Shown here piece after piece: positions 1 through 6,451 of a stretch of 7,184 bases of DNA (positions within the stretch are counted from its first letter, which is position 1; the number at the start of each line of letters is the position of its first letter). A model generated the notes under the pieces. That model was not told where the DNA came from. It made no database searches and saw only the letters and a list, made by a program, of their open reading frames with translations. A program made the position numbers and the translations under genes. The DNA is from Neomoorella mulderi (lineage in GTDB: Bacteria; Bacillota; DSM-521; Neomoorellales; Neomoorellaceae): the NCBI GenBank assembly GCA_011375465.1, contig DRZV01000132.1:1-7184 (forward strand), given 5' to 3'.

Positions 1-2
1 AG

Positions 3-323
3 AAATACTTTCACCGGGGGATAGACATCAAGGCTCCGGCCCGCAGCCCTGTTAGGGCTGCTTGGGGTGGACAGGTGATCAGGGTGGGGGAAGATCCCCT
101 TTTGGGCAAGGTGGTGGAAATAGACCATGGGCAGGGGATCACCTCCCTTTATGGCCGTTTGGGGGAGGTAAAGGTGGCCAAAGGCCAAAAGGTGGAAAGG
201 GGTCAGGAGATAGGGAGTCTTAAAGGGGAAAGGGATAGCTATCTTCATTTTGAAATTAAGGAAAGAAGGGAATCCCCTGGATCCCCTGCCCTTTTTGCAA
301 GCCTCAGGAAAGCCGTAAAATGA
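3..323 (+). CDS. spoIVFA: SpoIVFA, C-terminal LytM/M23-like domain (5' end outside window)
   Basis: The reading frame is open from base 3 to the TGA at 321-323 and gives the last ~106 residues. It contains HRGID (the HxxxD metal motif of M23/LytM domains, His codon at 12) and ends with YLHFEIK at 240-257. Active M23 enzymes have HxH at that point; here the first His is replaced by Tyr (codon 240-242), so the domain is probably catalytically dead. Degenerate LytM domains are a known feature of SpoIVFA, the forespore-outer-membrane protein that holds and inhibits the SpoIVFB protease until a forespore signal arrives. The identity rests on this domain plus position: it overlaps spoIVFB by ATGA (320-323), as expected for a translationally coupled pair. 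The N-terminal membrane segment is upstream of the window. Another M23-family protein is possible from the domain alone, but the neighbours make SpoIVFA much more likely. Confidence 0.85.
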   Translation, partial: KYFHRGIDIKAPARSPVRAAWGGQVIRVGEDPLLGKVVEIDHGQGITSLYGRLGEVKVAKGQKVERGQEIGSLKGERDSYLHFEIKERRESPGSPALFASLRKAVK

Positions 324-1246
324 GGTTATTCCGCCTGGGAGATACCCAGATCGCCTGCAATGACTGGTTCATAATCCTATTGGGAATCTACCTCCTCCTG
401 GGGGTATTGCCCCAGGCTCTGGTCTTATTCCTGTCGGTTTTCTTACATGAAATCTGCCATGTGCTGGTGGCCAGGCGCTTGGGCTGGAAGGCCCTGCACC
501 TTGAACTTTTTCCCTCTGGAGGGGTGGCCCTTTTACAACCATACCCCGGCTTCACCTACAGCCAGGAAGCCCTGATAGCCCTGGCAGGCCCTCTGTCCAG
601 CTTTTTTTAGGGGTTATGGGGATAGGGGCTTTTCTTTTTTTCCCTGTTCCCTGGATAAGCTTCTGGATACAGGTGAATTTTATTTTGGCCCTCTTCAACC
701 TCTGGCCGGGATTGCCTCTGGACGGGGGGCGTATCTACCGGGCTTGGCGTTCTTATCGGGTGGGGCTTTACAGAGCCACCCGGGAGGCCATCCAGGGGGG
801 GTAAAATATTGGCCGCCCTCCTGGGGTGGGCTAGCCTGTGGGGCTTTTTCTTTGATTTAGTGGATCTTCAGGGTTTTTTCTTGGTCCTGTTTATCTTTTA
901 TACCGCCGTGAAGGAGGAGGAAAAGGCCTTGTACCTGTTTTGGAGAGAGATATGGAAGAAGTGGTTTGACAGCGAAGGTTTTCAGATTAACAACAGGGTT
1001 TCCTGGGTGGCGGTGGAGGAGGAAACTCCCCTTTCCCGGGTGGTCCGGGTTTTCGATACTAAGGGTTACAACCTGGTGGCGGTCATGGACAGGGAGGGTC
1101 ACGTCAAGGCCATATTGTCCGAAAGGGAAGTCCTCAAAGCCCTCATGGAGAGGGGACAAGGGGCCTGTTTGCGGGAGCTGATAGGGGGAAAAGCCCTGGT
1201 CAAAAATTTTAAGGGACCTATGCATATCTTCAAAACAAATGGTTAA
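320..1246 (+). pseudogene. spoIVFB: SpoIVFB, pro-sigma-K processing intramembrane metalloprotease (two frameshifts)
   Basis: This is a site-2 (M50) protease that cleaves pro-sigma-K in the mother cell. The first segment (320-610) has HEICH at residues 43-47, the zinc-binding HExxH, at the numbering I recall for B. subtilis SpoIVFB, followed by ALAGPLSS. The second (about 605-801, another frame) carries NLWPGLPLDGG, whose Asp (codon 721, about residue 135) is the third zinc ligand. The third (about 800-1246, back in the first frame) has the last membrane segments and a CBS domain (about 1020-1180, GYNLVAVMDREGHVKAILS). The joins fall in a T7 run (602-608; one more T restores the frame, giving SSFFLGVMG) and a G7 run (795-801; one fewer G gives QGGKILAAL). 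The start ATG overlaps the spoIVFA stop, with AGGAAA at 306-311. The restored length is ~308 residues, near the family's ~290. The last ~15 residues (after LRELIGG) may come from the junction with the foreign block. Real mutation, homopolymer sequencing error and frameshifting cannot be separated here. Confidence 0.85.
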
Positions 1247-1307
1247 GTATATAGCAAAAAACGTCGATAAATAAAAATAAATTGAATAAATTAAAAAACA
1301 GAAGGGT
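1247..1307. other. A+T-rich junction between spoIVFB and the inserted block
   Basis: A 61-base stretch almost entirely of A and T, markedly different from the G-rich spoIVFB sequence before it. It has no terminator hairpin and no convincing -35/-10 pair. The only translation signal is a weak GAAGGG (1301-1306) right against the ATG at 1308. It marks the visible composition change where the foreign block begins; the exact breakpoint may lie slightly upstream, within the spoIVFB C-terminal codons. Confidence 0.5.
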
Positions 1308-2636
1308 ATGGCCGTATATAGGACCAAAGTGGGAGAAATTCCAGATTTTATAGCTTCTGCTAAGAACAACAAAATACATGATCCCATAGGAGATTTAAAA
1401 TTAACCGGACGTCTTATCCTTAAGGGCGGCAGAGTTATAGATCCTAAAAACAGGGTTGATGAGGTTTCAAGGTGATATGTAATAGAAAGCGGAAATATAG
1501 CTCCAGAAAAAGGAGATATAGTTATAGATTGTGAAGGACTTTTAGTAGTTCCCGGATTGATAGATATACACCTTCACCTAGAAGATTTATTTGAAATCTC
1601 CACCAGGCCTTTGGAAGGCGCAGTAGAGGATGGGGTTACTTTGGCCTTATCGCCTGGTGCAGGTAATACCTTCATGGCCCCTTCTCTCTTGGGAGCTGAG
1701 GTGGATAGAGGAGTGCCTTTAAATGTGGGGGTTTATATAGGGGCTGCCAACATGTTATCAACTATGCTTTCGGTAGAGGAGTTGATAAAACTCTTCAAAG
1801 GAGAACTAGAAGAAGAGATAGCCTTTAGCCGTATGACCAGGAATCGTATCACGTATTTAACTGCACCTTTGGCTATAGGCATCAAAGACCATATGGGCCA
1901 TTTTATTCTGTCGGATGATGATCTGGATAAAACTTTTGAGGTGACTTCTAAAGCTGGGCTGATTTTTATGTCCCATACTCAAGACCCAGATCATGCCGAA
2001 AGGCTGGCAAATCTTTCTAAAGGGCAGCCTCTTCATTTAGGCCATGCTACAGCAGCCGGGTGCGGTACCCATGGAGATCCAGCAGAAAGCATGGCCAGGG
2101 TTATAGACCTATGTAAAAAAGACAATATAACGGCGGAATTTGTCACTACCATGTTGAGAAAAGGTCGGGGTAGCCGAGAGGGTCTTCTTATGGATAAAAA
2201 GGCTCAAGAGCTGGCTTATCAAGCCCTAGAGCAGGGGCTAGTTAAGATTTTGATTTCTGACGGCCAGAACGATGCTACAATGAAGGGTTTTGGAGACACT
2301 AGGGATAATATTCCTGCCCTTTTAGAACTTGCAGAGATGGGTATATTATCTCTATCTGACATAGCTACCATGACTTACAATCCTGCCTACCTGATAGCTG
2401 AGAGGACAGGAAACAATTGTGTGGAAAGAAAAAGTAGGTCATTTGGGAATAGGGGCCTTAGCCAATATAACCGTAAATAGATACAGGCCACTTACACCAT
2501 CGTCAATGGTCAGATAGTGGCTTTTGAAAATCGTCTGGTTCGCCGGGGATATGGGGCTGGGGGTTGGGTCAGCAAATTCGGTCTAGTTAAAAGGACAGGA
2601 GTTGGTGACCTGGCGGCAATAAATTATTGTATTTAA
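1308..2636 (+). pseudogene. Amidohydrolase (dihydroorotase/hydantoinase type), disrupted
   Basis: A metal-dependent hydrolase of the amidohydrolase superfamily, expected to cleave a C-N bond, often in a cyclic amide. The N-terminal part reads LILKGGRVIDPKNRVDEV, the typical opening beta-sandwich. After an in-frame TGA (1473-1475) the same frame continues with VVPGLIDIHLHLE, containing the metal-binding HxH (codons 1569 and 1575). Further candidate ligands are His in FMSHTQDPDH (1974), His in LGHATAAG (2043) and Asp in ISDGQND (2259). Near the 3' end the frame slips at an A5 run (2429-2433; one A too many), giving VGHLGIGALANITV in another frame. It returns to the original frame by about 2490 for TYTIVNGQIVAFENRL and continues to TAA at 2634. 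The span equals ~443 codons, normal for the family. I see no obvious carboxylated-lysine motif, so the subfamily and substrate are open. It is first in a three-gene decayed operon with an M20 peptidase and a membrane protein. The start is uncertain: ATG 1308 has a weak ribosome site. Confidence 0.75.
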
Positions 2637-3610
2637 CGAGTGCAGTGGAAGATGACGGATTTGGAAAGGAGTAGTAAAAATAAATACTACTTTACCTGAA
2701 GGAAATGAAAAAAGCTGGTGGCGGAAATTTTATCTATGCTTCCTCGAAATATAGATTATAAAATCATAGAGCACTCCCCCAATCGCAGTTCCCTGGTGAT
2801 CTTTTTGCCTGGAGAGAGGAAAACGCCTAAAGTGGCTTTTCTAGGTCATCTGGATACGGTACCGGTAGAAGACGAAAAGGAGTGGAGATATCCTCCTTTT
2901 TCAGCTGCGGTGGAAAATGGGCATATGTATGGGCGGGGAACCGTGGATATGAAGGGCGGCCTTGCAGCCATGATTCTGATCATTTTGTATTTTGTGGAAG
3001 GCAAGATGAAACCCCCAGCGGATTTACTTTTCGTTTTTACTGCAGGGGAAGAAGCCGATGGTTTAGGGATAAGGGCAGTAAAAGGGAGGAGGGCTATCTA
3101 GCGGATATGGATGAGATTTTCGTATGCGAACCCACAGGGGGAGCTGTAGGGATAGGGGAGAAGGGGGCTTTATGGCTGAGAGTTGTGGTGCTGGGGAAAT
3201 CATGCCATGCCTTTATGCCCCATCTGGGAGTTAGTACCATAGGAAATTTATTTAATAGATTATTTTCTAAGTTTAAAAAAGATAATACCTTCTGAGACCG
3301 TACACCCTCTTTTGGGCAAGTCTACCCTTAGTCTAACCCGAATAAAAGGAGGCATTAAAACCAATATAGTACCTGGTAAAGCTGAAGGGGAAATGGATAT
3401 AAGAACCATACCTGAACATGATCATGCAGCCATAATTCAACAAGCCAGAAGCCTAGCTCAAAAGGTGGAAGGGGAAAGCTTAAAGATATCTATAGAAGTC
3501 CTAAACGATCGCCCTCCCCTTTACACTGATCCCAGGACTCCCCTGGTTACCCGCCTTCGGAGAATATATGAGTCTAAAAATTTACCCTTTAAGCTGATAG
3601 GTTTACCTTT

Positions 3611-3640
3611 TTATACTTTTTTATACTGATTTATACTGAT
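3611..3640 (+). repeat. Three tandem 10-bp repeats (TTATACTGAT and one variant) inside the M20 gene
   Basis: Three adjacent decamers: TTATACTTTT (3611-3620), TTATACTGAT (3621-3630) and TTATACTGAT (3631-3640). Only one copy is needed to encode the conserved stretch PFYTDASLV. The two extra copies add 20 bases, shift the frame and bring in TGA at 3627-3629. This looks like replication slippage after selection on the gene relaxed. Confidence 0.85.
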
Positions 3641-3791
3641 GCCTCTCTAGTTATACCGTACCTGAACCTTCCCTTCGTTATTCTAGGGCCCGGCGATCCT
3701 GATTTGGCCCATCAAACTGATGAGAGGATAAGGATAGCAGAAGTCGGCGCCGTGGCAGATATCTATATCCAATATATTTTAAGCCTCAAGC

Positions 3792-3798
3792 AGGAGGT
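3792..3798 (+). promoter_or_regulatory. Strong ribosome binding site for the membrane-protein gene
   Basis: AGGAGGT lies 8 bases before ATG 3807. It sits inside the last codons of the M20 gene and fixes the start of the membrane-protein gene, showing that the two were translated as a coupled pair before decay. Confidence 0.8.
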
Positions 3799-3806
3799 AT
3801 ATACCG

Positions 3807-5008
3807 ATGAGTAAGAACAATGCATATCGCCCTATGGGTTCCGTAACGGGTTACTTGATATCACTTCTTTTAGGATTAGCCCTTTATTATGCTCTGGTTC
3901 ACTTGCCCAATTTACGTTGTTGGGTTGCTTATGAAGCGGTGGCCTCCCAAACGGTTACAAGCAGTCTCTACAAGCTTATCTGGATGGTAATGAATTTCAC
4001 TGATGCCCAGTTTTATGCAGGTTTTTTCGCTGGCCTGGGACTTTTGGTAGGAGCTTTCTGGGCCTGGCGGCTAGATGTTAGAAAATCTCCTTGGCGAGGT
4101 TTTAGTATTAGTTACGGAACCAATCTGTGGCCTTGGGTTTTTGCTTCCCAAATTTTATCCATGCTGTTGGTTATATACTTCCTCAATTACACCCACCTAT
4201 TCAGCTCAGGTGAATATGGATGGTTGCCCACTTTTATCACCGTGGTAGGGGGACCTCCAGCCATAATGCTCCTCTACGGACCTAGCTGGATCACCCTTAT
4301 TACCAGTGTTCTGCTGGGATCCCTTATCGCCTTTCCCATAGCCTTTTGGTTTATGACTAAAGTAGTAACCATTTTTGAGATACCAGTAGTGGTAGGAAAC
4401 GTTTTAACCATGGCTGTTTTAGGTATACTCATGTGCCAGATCTTTAAAGTCTTGTCTTGGATAGAAAAGAAACCCTTGCCTTCAATAGAAAAAATGGCTC
4501 CTCCCCTCTTTCTAAAAAGAAAGGTTTGCGGAGATGAGCCGTCCTTCCTGGTTTTTAAGAAGGGTATTGGCCGATTTTTCCGAAGCTCAATTCTATGGTA
4601 ATGAGATAGCGGCGGTCTTTCTGCTCATAGGGGTAATCATAGATTTCCTCTTCAATCACGGTTACCCCGCCTATGGTTCAGGACTGCTTCCAGCCATACT
4701 TTTATCCCAGATAGTGGGATCGGCTACGGGAATTTTTCTCTACTTTGATAAATATGTGGAGCAGGGTTGGTATCCCACTTTTGTTCCAGTGGTCAGTGCG
4801 GGGCCAGCGTGTGTTTTGGCCTACGGGAGCACCCTCCCTGTAGCCCTTTTTGCCGGCATACTGGGAGGCATAATAGGAACACCCACTGCTGAGTTTCTAT
4901 TCAGATATTTACCAGAAGATTTCCATAATAACTATTGCTAATGTGACTTCCATGGCCATCACCACCACAGTAGTGTACCTAACCATAAAAGTTCTGCCTT
5001 GGTTCTAG
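3807..5008 (+). pseudogene. Polytopic membrane protein with full-length internal duplication, frameshifted
   Basis: I do not recognise the family. The first frame (3807-~4518) has an N-terminal membrane segment (residues ~14-33) and about five more (~68-87, 108-127, 140-157, 160-181, 194-215). At an A5 run (4514-4518; one A short) the reading passes to the frame of 4519-~4924. Near 4924-4931 it shifts again for ANVTSMAITTTVVYL up to LPWF and TAG at 5006-5008. The restored length is ~400 residues. The two halves match: FTDAQFY (codon 3996) with FSEAQFY (4576), YGTNLWPWVFASQIL with YGSGLLPAILLSQIV, GWLPTFITVV with GWYPTFVPVV, PAIMLLYG with PACVLAYG, and GNVLTMAV then KVLSWI with ANVTSMAI then KVLPWF. 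Such two-repeat folds are typical of transporters, so a permease feeding the two upstream hydrolases is a reasonable inference, not shown. Hydrophobic and low in charge; no ATP-binding motif. Confidence 0.72.
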
Positions 5009-5390
5009 ATAATCCCTGGAAACCTGAGGGGGATATGCTGGATGTCCAGCTCACTCGGGATACGCCCGATTTGGGTTAATGGGCGCTGGTGTCCCAGGAG
5101 CTGTTCCTGGAGGCTGAGCGAGCCTTTCTTGTTTACTTTAAAGATTTCTCCAATATTTGGATGCGGTTTAATTCCTTTTGAGACAAGGTGACCCACTCCC
5201 TGCTCATACTGACATTTTCACTGATGATTTTCATCATGACAATATCACAGACGAATCACACTGTCTCACGCATGTCCTTGACGGTTTTAGCCCCGTGTGG
5301 TACACTTTCAAGGTGGCCTTTAAACCGCTCATCCCGGGTTTGAAAGACCTTTTTAAGGCACCTGGGGATGGCGAGTCTCCATGCGGGAGG
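5009..5390 (-). pseudogene. Probable minus-strand transposase remnants between the insert and rplU
   Basis: No plus-strand gene is visible in these ~390 bases. Read on the minus strand, two broken pieces look coding. The upstream one (about 5374 to 5190) reads LKKVFQTRDERFKGHLESVP, then a TGA, then VMMKIISENVSMSREWVTLSQ and KELNRIQILEKSLK. After a frame change another piece (about 5140-5090) gives KKGSLSLQEQLLGHQRP. The sequence TLSQKELNRIQILEK followed by a GSLSLQE..LLG-like helix resembles the N-terminal helix-turn-helix region of ISNCY-type transposases. This is from memory of the family and is weak. No terminal inverted repeats or target duplication were found. If correct, it is debris of the event that placed the foreign block upstream of rplU. 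Confidence 0.35.
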
Positions 5391-5391
5391 T
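5385..5391 (+). promoter_or_regulatory. Ribosome binding site of rplU
   Basis: GGGAGGT lies 6 bases upstream of ATG 5398. It decides the start: an upstream in-frame ATG at 5368 would add ten residues (MASLHAGGRR) foreign to L21, whereas MYAIIETGGKQY is the conserved L21 beginning. Confidence 0.85.
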
Positions 5392-5397
5392 AGAAGG

Positions 5398-5709
5398 ATG
5401 TACGCCATTATAGAGACCGGAGGCAAGCAATACTGGGTCAAAGCGGGAGACGTCCTGAGGGTAGAAAAGCTGCCGGCGGAACCTGGAGAAAAGGTGGTTT
5501 TCGATAAGGTACTGCTGGTCAATGATGGCTTTGATTTAAAGATAGGCTCCCCTTACGTGGAGGGGGCCAAGGTGGTGGCCACGGTGGAGGGCCATGGCAA
5601 GGCTAAGAAGATAATAGTGTTCAAGTATAAGCCCAAAAAGAACTACCGGCGCAAGCAGGGCCACCGCCAACCCTTTACCCAAATAAAGATAGAGAGCATC
5701 GAGGTCTAG
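5398..5709 (+). CDS. rplU: 50S ribosomal protein L21
   Basis: Structural protein of the large ribosomal subunit that binds 23S rRNA near L20. The 103 residues match the usual 102-104. The N-terminus MYAIIETGGKQYWVKAGD, the central VVATVEGHGKAKKIIVFKYKPKKNYRRKQGHRQ split by lysine-rich stretches, and the C-terminal FTQIKIESIEV are all characteristic; the basic region KYKPKKNYRRKQGHRQ contacts rRNA. The frame is intact and its G-rich codon style matches the host genes. It opens the rplU-prp-rpmA operon; prp starts 2 bases after its stop. In Bacillus this operon has its own promoter and an L21 leader RNA. Here the sequence just upstream is foreign or transposon-like, and I could not identify a promoter or leader structure. 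Confidence 0.97.
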   Translation: MYAIIETGGKQYWVKAGDVLRVEKLPAEPGEKVVFDKVLLVNDGFDLKIGSPYVEGAKVVATVEGHGKAKKIIVFKYKPKKNYRRKQGHRQPFTQIKIESIEV

Positions 5710-5711
5710 GG

Positions 5712-6056
5712 TTGATCCGGGTGGTCTTCTGGGAAGAGGAGGGCCGGTGGAGAGGTTTTGAACTCAAAGGGCATGCCGGCTATAGACCGGAAGGGCGAGA
5801 TATAGTCTGCGCTGCGGTATCTTCCCTGGCCCAAACTGTCGCCCTGGGATTGCTCCACCATCTGCCCGGAGGGCTACGGTTAAAGAAGAAGAAGGGTTAT
5901 CTGAGGTGTTTTCTTTCCCTGGAATCTATGGGAGAAGAAGACCGGATCAGGGCCCAAACCCTTTTGACCACCCTTTTCTTAGGCCTGGAGGCCATCTCCA
6001 GGGATTATGGCAAATATGTGAGAATAAAGAGGAAGTCCTTTAAGGGAAAGGGGTGA
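5712..6056 (+). CDS. prp: Ribosomal processing cysteine protease Prp
   Basis: Cysteine protease that removes the N-terminal extension of ribosomal protein L27 in Firmicutes and some other phyla (formerly YsxB/DUF464). The 114 residues contain both catalytic motifs: GHAGY (His21) and DIVCAAVS (Cys33), with the usual spacing of about 12 residues. It starts at TTG, 2 bases after the rplU stop, with GAGGT (5701-5705) inside the end of rplU as ribosome site. The start fits because MIRVVFW is the first beta-strand. The C-terminus RIKRKSFKGKG is basic. Its stop TGA lies 5 bases before the rpmA ATG. Its substrate site, LQLF before AHKK, is visible in the next gene, so enzyme and target are encoded side by side. 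Confidence 0.95.
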   Translation: MIRVVFWEEEGRWRGFELKGHAGYRPEGRDIVCAAVSSLAQTVALGLLHHLPGGLRLKKKKGYLRCFLSLESMGEEDRIRAQTLLTTLFLGLEAISRDYGKYVRIKRKSFKGKG

Positions 6057-6061
6057 TTTCC

Positions 6062-6337
6062 ATGAAGATAGATCTTCAGCTTTTCGCCCACAAGAAGGCA
6101 GGGGGCAGCAGCCGGAACGGCAGGGACAGCGAATCCAAAAGATTAGGGATTAAGCGCTTTGACGGGCAGTTTGTCCGGGCCGGCAGTATTTTGGTCCGGC
6201 AGCGGGGCACCAGGTTCCACCCGGGACTCAATGTGGGGCGGGGCAAGGATGATACCCTGTATGCCCTCATCGACGGAGTGGTGCGTTTTGAAACCCGGGG
6301 TAAGGATAAGAAGCTGGTCAGTGTTTACGCCTGTTAA
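6062..6337 (+). CDS. rpmA: 50S ribosomal protein L27 with Prp-cleaved N-terminal extension
   Basis: Protein of the large subunit whose N-terminal tail reaches the peptidyl-transferase centre. The 91-residue product begins MKIDLQLFAHKKAGGSS. The first nine residues (MKIDLQLF plus A at the cut boundary) form the Firmicutes leader, cut by Prp after Phe8 to expose the functional AHKKAGG end. The body NGRDSESKRLGIKRFDGQ and the GSILVRQRGTRFHPG and YALIDGVVRFE blocks are canonical L27. I chose ATG 6062 over GTG 6053: GGGGTGAT (6050-6057) is then a good ribosome site at proper spacing, and the leader has its usual length. A GTG start would add MIS and overlap the prp stop by three bases. Last gene before a terminator. 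Confidence 0.97.
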   Translation: MKIDLQLFAHKKAGGSSRNGRDSESKRLGIKRFDGQFVRAGSILVRQRGTRFHPGLNVGRGKDDTLYALIDGVVRFETRGKDKKLVSVYAC

Positions 6338-6365
6338 GCCAAGGTGATAGGTGGGCTTAATTCCA

Positions 6366-6387
6366 CCCCCTGGAATTTTCCAGGGGG
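6366..6387 (+). terminator. Intrinsic terminator after rpmA
   Basis: A 9-bp G+C-rich perfect stem, CCCCCTGGA (6366-6374) with TCCAGGGGG (6379-6387), and a 4-base loop ATTT. It is followed by TTTCTGTTGTTG, a moderately T-rich tail. It lies 28 bases after the rpmA stop and closes the rplU-prp-rpmA transcription unit, separating it from spo0B-obg. Confidence 0.85.
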
Positions 6388-6392
6388 TTTCT

Positions 6393-6420
6393 GTTGTTGG
6401 GGCCTTAGTGCTATTATAAA
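6393..6420 (+). promoter_or_regulatory. Possible promoter of spo0B-obg
   Basis: TTGTTG (6393-6398) and TATAAA (6415-6420) with a 16-base spacer lie between the terminator and the spo0B start, resembling a vegetative sigma-A promoter. The A+T-rich run that follows would suit promoter melting. The match is approximate, and the -35 element lies in the terminator tail. Confidence 0.35.
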
Positions 6421-6436
6421 AATAAAAAATTTTTTT

Positions 6437-6444
6437 AGGTGGGG
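6437..6444 (+). promoter_or_regulatory. Ribosome binding site of spo0B
   Basis: AGGTGGGG lies 7 bases before ATG 6452. It selects this ATG over the upstream in-frame codons, which would run through the terminator. Confidence 0.7.
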
Positions 6445-6451
6445 TGCCCGC

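Larger units (their letters stand above)
2652..3814 (+). pseudogene. M20-family metallopeptidase/deacylase (ArgE/DapE-like), disrupted
   Basis: A dizinc amidohydrolase of peptidase family M20 (ArgE, DapE, CPG2 relatives). All hallmark motifs are present but spread over three frames: MTDLER (2652, frame 3), INTTLPEGNEK (frame 1, to ~2712), then frame 3 with FLGHLDTVP (His 2847, Asp 2853), GRGTVDMKGG (bridging Asp 2946) and TAGEEADG (catalytic Glu pair 3048-3053). Frame 2 follows with VCEPTGG (Glu 3128), GIGEKGALWLRV and GKSCHAFMPHLG, then frame 3 with HPLLGKSTLSLTRIKGG and NIVPGKAEGEMDIR, and finally frame 2 with LGPGDPDLAHQTDE (His 3710), ending at TAA 3812-3814. The shifts fall at A6 2708-2713 (one A short), A4 3080-3083 (one short), A6 3285-3290 (one extra) and in a 10-bp tandem repeat (3611-3640). 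The restored length of ~387 codons is family-normal, apart from an apparent small deletion near residue 7. The 3' end overlaps the membrane-protein start by 8 bases. The substrate cannot be told from the sequence. Confidence 0.82.

Noticed and set aside
602..608. Programmed -1 frameshift to make SpoIVFB
   Set aside because: A T7 run could slip, but a second opposite shift at 795-801 would also be needed and no stimulatory structure is apparent; mutation or sequencing error is simpler.
857..1387. Long minus-strand open frame opposite spoIVFB
   Set aside because: It is antisense to the conserved CBS-domain codons of spoIVFB, shows no family motif and runs across the composition junction.
1473..1475. 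Selenocysteine codon in the amidohydrolase
   Set aside because: The site is not catalytic, no downstream hairpin stands out, and the same gene carries ordinary frameshifts.
2882..3080. Separate gene starting at 2882 in another frame
   Set aside because: The part before ~3085 is an out-of-frame shadow of the M20 gene; only the later part is real M20 sequence.
5317..5359. Possible hairpin GCCTTTAAACC with GGGTTT and TTTTAAGGC as an L21 leader
   Set aside because: Pairing is interrupted and the stretch also reads as minus-strand coding debris; I cannot match it to the known leader.
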